From positions 1 through 36,260 of the forward strand of contig JAJPJM010000014.1 in the NCBI GenBank assembly GCA_021324235.1: a stretch of 36,260 nt of DNA, given 5' to 3'. Shown here in pieces: positions 1 through 6,718 of this stretch. Source of the DNA: Verrucomicrobiota bacterium (lineage in GTDB: Bacteria; Verrucomicrobiota; Verrucomicrobiia; Limisphaerales; UBA11358). Under the pieces are notes generated by a model that was not told the DNA's origin, searched no databases, and saw only the letters and a program-made list of their open reading frames with translations. Positions within the stretch are counted from its first letter, which is position 1. Every line of letters starts with the position of its first letter. The position numbers and the translations under genes are program-made.

Positions 1-2
1 CG

Positions 3-1661
3 ACCGCGCTGGCGATGGGCGTAAAGATCAAGATGGTGACGGGCGACGCCCTGGCCATCGCCAAGGAAACCGCCAAGAAGCTGGACATGGGCACAAACAT
101 CCTCGATGCCGCCAGCCTGGGCGACTCGAAGAAAGAGGAAAGCGCAGAAGTGGCTGAGTCCATTGAGAAGGCCGACGGTTTTGCCCAAGTGTTCCCCGAA
201 CACAAATTCCATATCGTGGATGTCCTGCAAAAGCGCGGCCACATGGTTGGCATGACGGGTGACGGAGTGAATGATGCGCCCGCGCTGAAGAAGGCCGACT
301 GCGGCATCGCCGTTTCAGGTGCGACGGACGCGGCGCGAGCGGCAGCAGCCATTGTTCTGACGACGCCCGGCCTGTTGGTGATCATTGACGCGATCAAGGA
401 GAGCCGGCGGATCTTCCAGCGGATGAACAGTTACGCGATTTACCGCATCGCCGAGACGTTGCGCGTGCTGTTGTTCATGACGGCGGCGATTTTAATCTTC
501 AATTTTTATCCATTGACGGCGGTAATGATCGTGATGCTGGCGCTGCTCAACGATGGCGCCATCCTGTCCATCGCTTACGACAACGTTCATTACAAGGACA
601 AGCCGGAAGCCTGGAATATGCGACTGGTGCTGGGGATCGCCTCGGTGCTGGGCATCGTCGGACCCATCGCCGCTTTCGGCCTGTTCTACCTGGGCGACCG
701 TGTTTTTCACATGGATCGTCCGCATCTCCAGCCAATGATGTATCTGATGCTGTCCGTGGCGGGACATCTGACGATCTTTCTCACGCGCACACGCGGCGCG
801 TTCTGGTCCATCCGTCCGGCAAAGATTTTGTGGATGGCCGTCCTCGGCACGCAAATCATTGCGACGCTCATCGCGGTCTATGGATTCCTGATGCCGCCGC
901 TAGGTTGGGGTTGGGCCGGATTTGTCTGGGCCTACGCGCTGGTGTGGTTCCTGGTAAGCGACCGCATTAAACTGCTCGCATATCGGATTTTCGATCCTGT
1001 CAAAAGGGTCGGGACGAAACCTGAAACAAAAGTTGAATCTCAGTCCGATGCCACATCTGATGTCACAGGTGATGCCAAGACTTCGGCTAAACCCGAGGCA
1101 AAGGATGAAGACAAAGCTGACCCCAAGCCTGAGATCGAAGCCGGTCCAAAACCTGATGTGCACTCCACAACCGACACCAAAATCAAGGCGGCATCCGATT
1201 TGACTCCGCAGATTGCCGCGCGGGCCTATGAACTCTATGAGCGCCAGGGCTATCGTGACGGTCAGTCGGCGCAGAACTGGGACAAAGCGGAGCAGGAGAT
1301 TCGCGCCACTCAAGCCAAGGGTGAACCCAAAGCCGAAATCAAACCGGAGGCCAAGACCAAGTCGGCGCCTGAGGTCAAAGCTCCAGCCACACCGGAAGCC
1401 ACAACCGTCCCGCCGTCCACCGTCAAAGCGGAACCGAAACCAGAGCTCAAAGCCGACGCCAAACCAACCAGTAAAGTTGAGCCGAAGCCTGATGGCAAAA
1501 TGGAAACCAGACCGGAACCGGACGCAAGGCCAGTAGTCGAGGTGTCACCACAACTCGTCAAGCGAGTGCATAAATTCTACGAGGAGTTGGGGCGCCAGGA
1601 CGTTCAAGCGGTTGAAGCCTTGGAGAAGGCAGAGAAAGCGAGTCGGAAAGATGATAAATAA
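3..1661 (+). CDS. P-type plasma-membrane H+-ATPase, 3' part, with C-terminal DUF2934-like tail (5' end outside window)
   Basis: The frame is open to the window edge, so the start lies upstream; the visible part is about 552 codons. The sequence shows the end of the P domain (MVTGD, then the hinge motif TGDGVNDAP near 265-295) and the C-terminal membrane segments (about 430-980). LLNDGAILSIAYD and the overall layout fit the P3A proton-pump subfamily, which uses ATP to expel protons across the inner membrane; the phosphorylated Asp (DKTGT) is not in view. After the last membrane helix the protein does not end. It continues about 215 residues as a Lys/Pro/Glu/Ala-rich low-complexity stretch with two related segments (about 1207-1308 and 1543-1640) of the form AYELYERQGYRDG...W..AE, like DUF2934. 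Such a tail is unusual for this family and may be regulatory; that role is inference. Family assignment is firm, substrate less so. Confidence 0.9.
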   Translation, partial: TALAMGVKIKMVTGDALAIAKETAKKLDMGTNILDAASLGDSKKEESAEVAESIEKADGFAQVFPEHKFHIVDVLQKRGHMVGMTGDGVNDAPALKKADCGIAVSGATDAARAAAAIVLTTPGLLVIIDAIKESRRIFQRMNSYAIYRIAETLRVLLFMTAAILIFNFYPLTAVMIVMLALLNDGAILSIAYDNVHYKDKPEAWNMRLVLGIASVLGIVGPIAAFGLFYLGDRVFHMDRPHLQPMMYLMLSVAGHLTIFLTRTRGAFWSIRPAKILWMAVLGTQIIATLIAVYGFLMPPLGWGWAGFVWAYALVWFLVSDRIKLLAYRIFDPVKRVGTKPETKVESQSDATSDVTGDAKTSAKPEAKDEDKADPKPEIEAGPKPDVHSTTDTKIKAASDLTPQIAARAYELYERQGYRDGQSAQNWDKAEQEIRATQAKGEPKAEIKPEAKTKSAPEVKAPATPEATTVPPSTVKAEPKPELKADAKPTSKVEPKPDGKMETRPEPDARPVVEVSPQLVKRVHKFYEELGRQDVQAVEALEKAEKASRKDDK

Positions 1662-1749
1662 ATTCCAATCGTATTCTCGCGTCGCACTTTTCCGGACCCA
1701 CGCCAGACACTTGTTGTAATTACCTGGCTTTGATAGCGTATTTGCGGTC

Positions 1750-1824
1750 GGGCGCTTAGCTTAGCGGAAGAGCACCTCGTTTACACCGAGTAGGTCGGGG
1801 GTTCGAATCCCTCAGCGCCCACCA
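1750..1824 (+). tRNA. tRNA-Val (anticodon TAC)
   Basis: A full cloverleaf can be drawn. The acceptor stem GGGCGCT pairs with AGCGCCC, followed by discriminator A and an encoded CCA (1822-1824). The anticodon loop TTTACAC places TAC at 1782-1784, and the T loop is TTCGAAT. The outermost anticodon-stem pair is a C/T mismatch, the only irregularity. It reads GUA-type valine codons. It lies convergent with the tRNA-Pro gene 45 bp downstream. Confidence 0.95.
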
Positions 1825-1869
1825 GTTTTTGCGGTCTTAAGGAAAAACCGGACCGGGAAGGGAGGAAGA

Positions 1870-1946
1870 TGGTCGGGGCGGTGAGATTCGAACTCACGAC
1901 CTCTTGTACCCGAAACAAGCGCGCTACCAGGCTACGCTACGCCCCG
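1870..1946 (-). tRNA. tRNA-Pro (anticodon CGG)
   Basis: On the minus strand the acceptor stem CGGGGCG pairs with CGCCCCG, followed by discriminator A and an encoded CCA (plus strand 1870-1872). The anticodon stem CTTGT/ACAAG encloses loop TTCGGGT, giving CGG at 1910-1912. The D-loop CCTGGTAGCGC and the 5' C are typical of bacterial proline tRNAs. Confidence 0.95.
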
Positions 1947-2077
1947 ACGTGGACAGATAAGACTGCCAGCCCCGGCCAAAAAAGCAACGCGTAATTTTCG
2001 AACCAACCGGAGGAAATACCGATCCAAACCCGGCAAAGAAGTTGCTCCCTTGATTTCCCTGGGGCAAGCTTGATGTC

Positions 2078-3019
2078 ATGACCGGAGTCGGCACACCATT
2101 GGATTCCTTGCGATTCAGCCGTCTTGAATCAAGACGGCTGGCGTGGGTCTTTGCCGTGTCGCTCCTGGCGCATCTGCTGGCCTGGGGCGGTTATGAGGCC
2201 GGCAAGGAATTCAACCTGTGGCAAAGACTTCATCTGCCGCCGTTGATGCTCTTCACCAAAATCAAACCGACGCCAGCATCGGTTCCTGAGAGCGTGCCGA
2301 TCGAGTTCGTCGATGTGAATCCGGCGCAGGCGACCCCCGAGGCACCGAAAAATGCCAAATATTATTCCAACCAGAATTCGCGCGCAGCCAATCCGGACGC
2401 AAAGCGCGACGCAAACACGCCGCAATTGAACGGCACCCAGACCGAGGTTGTGAAAACCGAAGACGTCCCGCGCCCGGATTTTTCCAAACTTCAACCCACC
2501 ATGCAGCCGTCCCGGGAGCAACTGGCCGAGGCGCGGCCGCAAAATGCGGGCGATTTGACACTCGGCAATCCTTCAGATACCCCATCGGCGGAACCGCCGC
2601 GTCCACGTACGCTCAAACAGGCGCTCGCCCAGCAAAACCGGCTGCCCGGCGTGAAAATGAAGCAGGATGGCGGCGTCCGGCGCGAAGCCCTGGTGCCGGC
2701 GCTGGATGTGAAGGCCACGCCGTTTGGCGCCTATGACGCCGCCTTCATCCAGGCAGTGACTCAGCGCTGGTACGATTTGCTGGACAGCCGGCAGTTCGCC
2801 CGGGACCGCAGCGGCAAAGTGGTTCTGCGATTTCACTTGAATTACGACGGACGCATCTCCGATATGGAAGTTGTGCAAAATACCGTGGGAGATTTATTGG
2901 GCTATGTTTGCCAGAAAGCGGTGATGGATCCCGCGCCCTACGCCGAGTGGCCGACGGACATGCGGGCCATGGTCGGTCTGGATTATCGCGAAATTACTTT
3001 TACGTTTTATTACTACTGA
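2078..3019 (+). CDS. tonB: TonB-like energy transducer
   Basis: 313 residues. A short cytoplasmic N-terminus is followed by one membrane helix (about residues 23-42, AWVFAVSLLAHLLAWGGY). Then comes a long Pro/Ala/Asn-rich periplasmic linker (about 60-205) and a C-terminal TonB-like domain (about 215-313) with the pattern RSGKVVLRFHLNYDGRISD. TonB proteins carry proton-motive energy from ExbB/ExbD to outer-membrane receptors. exbB- and exbD-like genes follow at once in the same direction, which supports the call. No receptor gene is visible nearby, so the substrate is unknown. The ATG at 2078 has no clear Shine-Dalgarno; the purine-rich GGAGGAAAT near 2010 is too far upstream to serve it. A TolA-like role is a weaker alternative. 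Confidence 0.8.
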   Translation: MTGVGTPLDSLRFSRLESRRLAWVFAVSLLAHLLAWGGYEAGKEFNLWQRLHLPPLMLFTKIKPTPASVPESVPIEFVDVNPAQATPEAPKNAKYYSNQNSRAANPDAKRDANTPQLNGTQTEVVKTEDVPRPDFSKLQPTMQPSREQLAEARPQNAGDLTLGNPSDTPSAEPPRPRTLKQALAQQNRLPGVKMKQDGGVRREALVPALDVKATPFGAYDAAFIQAVTQRWYDLLDSRQFARDRSGKVVLRFHLNYDGRISDMEVVQNTVGDLLGYVCQKAVMDPAPYAEWPTDMRAMVGLDYREITFTFYYY

Positions 3020-3051
3020 CCGCATGCGGCAGCGTGCCGACAAAAATATTT

Positions 3052-3750
3052 ATGGGTGACATCGTTTACGTTTTACTGGGACTGACTTCGGTCGTCGGAC
3101 TGACGTTCATTGTCGAGCGCGCGCTGGCGTTGCGCTGGAACAAGGTCGTGCCGCCGGAAATCACGCAGGCACTGGCGGCCTGCCGGACCCGCGAAGACGC
3201 GAAAGCGGTGTGTCGGATCTGCCAGCGGAAACCATCACCTCTGGGGCGGTTGCTGTTGCTGGCTTCCGAGCATCTGGATTGGCCCAAGGCTGACAACGTG
3301 GACGCCCTGCAAACCGCCGCCCGCCACGAAATCATCCGGCTCGAACGCGGCCTCGTCGTGCTCGAAATCATCGTTGGCATCGCGCCGTTGCTGGGGCTGG
3401 TCGGCACCATTGCGGGCATGATGACCTTGTTCAGCGACATCGGGGTCACCGGCCTGAACGACGCGGCCCGGCTGGCCAAGGGGATTGCGCTGATTTTGAA
3501 TGCGACCCTGATGGGCCTGCTTATTGCCATCCCCTCGCTGATTTTCTGGAGTTATTTCAGCAAAAAAGTCGAGGTGTTCGCCGTCGAGATGGAGGCGCTG
3601 TGTGATGACTTCATTCGCCGGCAATATTCGGAACCGGCGTCCGGCGCCCCGGAGGATGAAATGCCGCCTGTGCCCAACGCCAAATCCCGGAAGCCAGACA
3701 CCCAACGCCCCGCGCCGGAAGCCAAACCCCAGACTCTGGACCCCGCCTGA
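3052..3750 (+). CDS. exbB: ExbB/TolQ/MotA-family proton channel protein
   Basis: About 232 residues from the ATG at 3052; an in-frame GTG at 3034 is an alternative start, and longer starts would overlap tonB. Three membrane helices are visible: one near the N-terminus (IVYVLLGLTSVVGLTFIVERAL) and two after residue 100 (IIVGIAPLLGLVGTIAGMM and IALILNATLMGLLIAIPSL). The second holds the GLVGT motif typical of ExbB/TolQ. The protein forms the inner-membrane proton channel with ExbD and powers TonB. It ends in a charged Pro-rich cytoplasmic tail of about 40 residues. The stop is one base before the exbD start, so the two are almost certainly co-translated. No Shine-Dalgarno is seen before either start. 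Confidence 0.87.
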   Translation: MGDIVYVLLGLTSVVGLTFIVERALALRWNKVVPPEITQALAACRTREDAKAVCRICQRKPSPLGRLLLLASEHLDWPKADNVDALQTAARHEIIRLERGLVVLEIIVGIAPLLGLVGTIAGMMTLFSDIGVTGLNDAARLAKGIALILNATLMGLLIAIPSLIFWSYFSKKVEVFAVEMEALCDDFIRRQYSEPASGAPEDEMPPVPNAKSRKPDTQRPAPEAKPQTLDPA

Positions 3751-3751
3751 C

Positions 3752-4171
3752 ATGCGTTTTTTTGTCCGCAAACGCCGCACCACGCCCGCCGTCATCATCG
3801 TCGCGCTGATTGACGTGCTCATCGTGCTGCTGATCTTCCTGCTGGTAACGACCACCTTCAAACAGCAGGCGGCGTTGAAACTGCAGTTGCCCGAATCGTC
3901 GCAGGCCAAAAAAGCCGGCGCGAACGAAAACCCGCCGTTCGTCGTGAGCATTGACTCCAATGGCATGTACTTTGTGGAAAAACTGCCGGTGACCTTTGAC
4001 CAGTTGCAGGCTGAATTGATTTCGCGGGCGGAGAAAAATCCACAGCTCGTGCTGGCCATCAACGCCGACGAAAAGGCGCCCTGGGGAAAAGTGGTGAAGG
4101 TGCGCGACGCCGCCGCCAAGGCACAAATCAAATCCCTGGTGGCCTACACCAGGGAAACGGCCAAGCCATAA
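3752..4171 (+). CDS. exbD: ExbD/TolR-family biopolymer transport protein
   Basis: 139 residues from the ATG at 3752, one base after the exbB stop. The N-terminus is basic (MRFFVRKRR). It is followed by one membrane helix, VIIVALIDVLIVLLIFLLVTT, holding the conserved membrane Asp (IALIDVLLVLLIFFMV-type pattern) that carries protons in this family. A periplasmic domain of about 100 residues follows, including a segment typical of ExbD/TolR (PQLVLAINADEKAPWGKVVKVRDAA, here split by eye into two strands and a helix). It works with the preceding ExbB and TonB. A longer frame exists upstream but would lie inside exbB and lacks family similarity. Confidence 0.88.
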   Translation: MRFFVRKRRTTPAVIIVALIDVLIVLLIFLLVTTTFKQQAALKLQLPESSQAKKAGANENPPFVVSIDSNGMYFVEKLPVTFDQLQAELISRAEKNPQLVLAINADEKAPWGKVVKVRDAAAKAQIKSLVAYTRETAKP

Positions 4172-4176
4172 AAAGT

Positions 4177-4198
4177 TAGGGACGGCCCGCCGGGCCGT
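4177..4198. repeat. GC-rich palindrome after exbD (REP-like, possible terminator)
   Basis: ACGGCCC (4182-4188), loop GCC, GGGCCGT (4192-4198) form a perfect 7-bp hairpin just after the exbD stop. No T-run follows, so it is not a classical intrinsic terminator. The segment from 4177 shares 21 identical bases with the element at 5491, which marks it as one copy of a dispersed repeat. Confidence 0.6.
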
Positions 4199-4277
4199 TC
4201 GCAGCAGCCACGCCCGCCAAAAGGCGCCTTCACCCAAAAATCTGCTTGCAAAAGACTTTTTTGGTTGGTTTAATGCC

Positions 4278-4283
4278 TATAAT
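4278..4283 (+). promoter_or_regulatory. -10 element TATAAT just upstream of the propeller gene
   Basis: A perfect TATAAT ends six bases before the ATG at 4290, so transcription would be expected to begin at or next to the start codon, implying a leaderless or nearly leaderless mRNA. A -35 is poor: GACTTT (4254-4259) with an 18-bp gap is the best candidate. Confidence 0.45.
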
Positions 4284-4289
4284 CAGCTT

Positions 4290-5486
4290 ATGAGGCCCCT
4301 TGTCATTCTGCTGTCGATCGCAGTCATGGGGAGCGGTTTATTCAACAACTTCATCCCCGCGTCCGCCCAAACCTGGACGCCCACCAGCGCGCCGACGAAC
4401 AATTGGACTTGCATCGCCTCCTCGGCCGACGGCAACAAACTCGTTGCATCCGGGATTCGGTTGACCATCCCGATTTATACGTCGCCGGATGGCGGAGAAA
4501 CCTGGACCGTGACCAGCGCGCCGTCGAATACCTGGAATTCGGTCGCCGCTTCGGCGGATGGAAACAAGCTGGTGGCGGTGCAATATGACGGCGGCGGACT
4601 TTATGGGATTTATACATCCACCAACGCGGGGGCAAACTGGGTGACGAATAATGCCCCGCAAGCCGGTTGGACTTCGGTGGCGTCATCGGCAGATGGCAAT
4701 AAATTGGTCGCCGTGAACAATTCTCCGGAAACAATTTACACCTCAACGAATGGCGGAATGGTTTGGATCCAGGCGACCAATGTGCCGGCTGCCATTTGGC
4801 GTTCGGTGGCGTCTTCAGCGGATGGTAATAAACTGGTCGCCGTGAACAATTACAGCTCCGGCCCCGGGACCATTTATACTTCAACGAATGGCGGAACGGT
4901 TTGGACACGCGCCACCAACGCCCCCGGCGCAAATTGGACCGGCGTTGCCTCGTCCGCGGACGGAACCGAATTGATCGCAGTGGTCAATGGGGGAAGTGTT
5001 TATACTTCCATGGATTCAGGCACCACTTGGGAAACAAACAATTTGCCTCTGAATGACAGCTGGTATGCCTGTGCTTCCTCGGCGGATGGCAAAAAATTGG
5101 TGGCCGTCTCGCAAAAGCAGGGGATTTACTCTTCCGTGGACTCCGGGGCCCATTGGACTTCCAATAACGCGCCCCATCTAAACTGGGAAGCCGTCGCGTC
5201 GTCAGCCGATGGCACCCGATTAATGGCGACGGCCTTTGGCGGCGGTATTTGGACCGCGCAACTAACCCCGGCTCCGCAAATGAATATCGCGCCGGCCAAT
5301 GGCAACCTCGCCCTTTCATGGATTATCCCTTCGACCAATTTCGTCTTGCAGCAAAGCCTGGATTTGACCGGCACCAACTGGATGGACGTAACGAATACAC
5401 CGGTTTTCAACCTCTCTAACCTTCAGGATCAAGTGACATTAGCTTTGACCAACGGCAGCGGTTTTTATCGGCTGGCCACGCAATAA
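4290..5486 (+). CDS. Secreted seven-repeat beta-propeller (BNR/sialidase-like) protein
   Basis: 398 residues. A signal peptide (MRPLVILLSIAVMGSG... to about residue 27, ASAQ) indicates export. Seven repeats follow, each with a core of the form W.SVASSADGNKLVAV and then IYTST..G..W, spaced about 40-48 residues (residues about 35-325). This is a YCF48/BNR-like propeller without clear sialidase catalytic residues. The last about 65 residues (NGNLALSWIIP...LQQSLDLTGTNWMDV...GSGFYRL) match a C-terminal module I associate with secreted verrucomicrobial proteins. It probably lies outside the cytoplasm and binds carbohydrate or protein; the actual function is unknown. The repeats are very similar to each other, suggesting recent expansion. 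It stands alone, with palindromic elements on both sides. Confidence 0.75.
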   Translation: MRPLVILLSIAVMGSGLFNNFIPASAQTWTPTSAPTNNWTCIASSADGNKLVASGIRLTIPIYTSPDGGETWTVTSAPSNTWNSVAASADGNKLVAVQYDGGGLYGIYTSTNAGANWVTNNAPQAGWTSVASSADGNKLVAVNNSPETIYTSTNGGMVWIQATNVPAAIWRSVASSADGNKLVAVNNYSSGPGTIYTSTNGGTVWTRATNAPGANWTGVASSADGTELIAVVNGGSVYTSMDSGTTWETNNLPLNDSWYACASSADGKKLVAVSQKQGIYSSVDSGAHWTSNNAPHLNWEAVASSADGTRLMATAFGGGIWTAQLTPAPQMNIAPANGNLALSWIIPSTNFVLQQSLDLTGTNWMDVTNTPVFNLSNLQDQVTLALTNGSGFYRLATQ

Positions 5487-5488
5487 GA

Positions 5489-5546
5489 GGTAGGGACGGC
5501 CCGCCGGGCCGGCCGTGGATCCCGCAATGCGGGACGGCGTCCCTGC
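5489..5546. repeat. REP-like element with two internal hairpins
   Basis: Outer arms GGTAGGGACG (from 5489) and CGTCCCTGCC (to about 5545) pair with one mismatch. They enclose two smaller hairpins: GGCCC-GCC-GGGCC (5498-5510) and CCCGCA-at-TGCGGG. The first 21 bases from 5491 repeat those at 4177. It lies between the propeller gene and the 3' end of asd, which are convergent, so it could also end transcription, although there is no T-run. Confidence 0.6.
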
Positions 5547-5582
5547 CAATTTCTGCGCCCTGGCGGCCTGGCTGGTTGATTT

Positions 5583-6587
5583 TTATTTCAGCAACTCTTC
5601 CGCAATCTGCACCGCGTTGAGCGCCGCGCCCTTGAGCAATTGATCGCCGCTCACCCAGAAACATAAGCCGTTCTCCAGCGCGCAATCCTTGCGGATGCGG
5701 CCGACTTCACAGTTGTATTTCTCCGAGGTGAACAGCGGCATCGGATATTTGTTTTTCTCCGGTTCGTCCACGACATCCAGGCCGGGCGCCTGCTTCAAAA
5801 CCTTGCGCGCGGCGTCCACGCTTACCGGCTTTTCAAATTCCGCGCTCACCGCGATGGAATGCGAACGATAGACCGGCACCCGCACGCAGGTGACGCTTGC
5901 CCGAAAGGCCGGATGATGCATGATCTTGCGGCCCTCGTTTTCCATCTTCATTTCCTCCTTGGTGTAGCCGGTCGGCAGGAAGACATCCACCTGTGGCAGC
6001 ACGTTGAAGGCGATCTGATGCGGAAAAGTCTCTTTCGTCGCCGGTTTTCCGGAAACAATCTCGCCGATTTGCCGCTTCAATTCTTCCATCGCCTTCGCGC
6101 CCGCGCCGCTGACGGCCTGGTAGCTGGACGCAAATATGCGTTTGCAACCGAACGCGTGATGCAGCGGATACAGCGCCATCAGGGTGATGGCCGTGGTGCA
6201 ATTGGGATTGGCGATGATCCCTTTGTGCCGCTTTACGTCGGCGGCGTTGATCTCGGGAACCACCAGCGGCACGGCATCGTCCATGCGAAACGCACTGGAA
6301 TTGTCCACCACCACGCAGCCGGCCTTCGCAGCGATGGGCGCAAATTCCCTGGAAATGCCGCCGCCCGCGCTGAACAGCGCGATGTCGATGCCGGCGAAGG
6401 AATCCTTCGTCAGTTCCTTGACCGTGACATCCTGTCCGCGAAATTTCAGCTTTTTGCCGGCCGACCGTGCCGAGGCGAGCAACGTCAGTTGGCCCACCGG
6501 AAAGTTTCGCTTTTCCAGCGTTTTGATCATTTCGATGCCGACGGCGCCCGTCGCGCCGACCACGGCCACATGCGGATTTGGGTTCAT
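5583..6587 (-). CDS. asd: Aspartate-semialdehyde dehydrogenase
   Basis: 334 residues from the ATG at 6587. It makes L-aspartate 4-semialdehyde from aspartyl phosphate with NADPH, the branch point to lysine/diaminopimelate, threonine and methionine. The N-terminal nucleotide-binding motif VAVVGATGAVGIEM, the catalytic Cys segment NPNCTTAITLMAL and the later RVPVYRSHSIAVSAEF segment with the active-site His region are all present, and the length is normal. A longer frame starts at 6623, but a consensus promoter (-35 at 6623-6628, -10 at 6601-6606) overlaps that ATG. The upstream codons would therefore not be transcribed, which fixes the start at 6587. It is a single gene, divergent from the SNF2 gene. 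Confidence 0.95.
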   Translation of the reverse strand: MNPNPHVAVVGATGAVGIEMIKTLEKRNFPVGQLTLLASARSAGKKLKFRGQDVTVKELTKDSFAGIDIALFSAGGGISREFAPIAAKAGCVVVDNSSAFRMDDAVPLVVPEINAADVKRHKGIIANPNCTTAITLMALYPLHHAFGCKRIFASSYQAVSGAGAKAMEELKRQIGEIVSGKPATKETFPHQIAFNVLPQVDVFLPTGYTKEEMKMENEGRKIMHHPAFRASVTCVRVPVYRSHSIAVSAEFEKPVSVDAARKVLKQAPGLDVVDEPEKNKYPMPLFTSEKYNCEVGRIRKDCALENGLCFWVSGDQLLKGAALNAVQIAEELLK

Positions 6588-6600
6588 AAAAAGGCCGCCA

Positions 6601-6628
6601 ATTATAGCTGATTTGCGCGGCATGTCAA
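6601..6628 (-). promoter_or_regulatory. Consensus sigma-70 promoter of asd
   Basis: On the minus strand TTGACA (6628-6623) and TATAAT (6606-6601) are both perfect and are separated by 16 bp. The expected transcription start (about 6594) leaves a leader of only about 7 nt before the ATG at 6587. Confidence 0.85.
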
Positions 6629-6718
6629 CGCGCTGACGATAAGGTGTGCATAAATTTCTTCGCTTTCTGATTGACCAGCGCCGCCGCTTGTGACGGAATG
6701 TTAGCCTAGTCTATTCGA

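Noticed and set aside
2008-2019. GGAGGAAATACC as the tonB ribosome binding site
   Set aside because: It is about 60 bases before the ATG and no start codon follows at a working distance.
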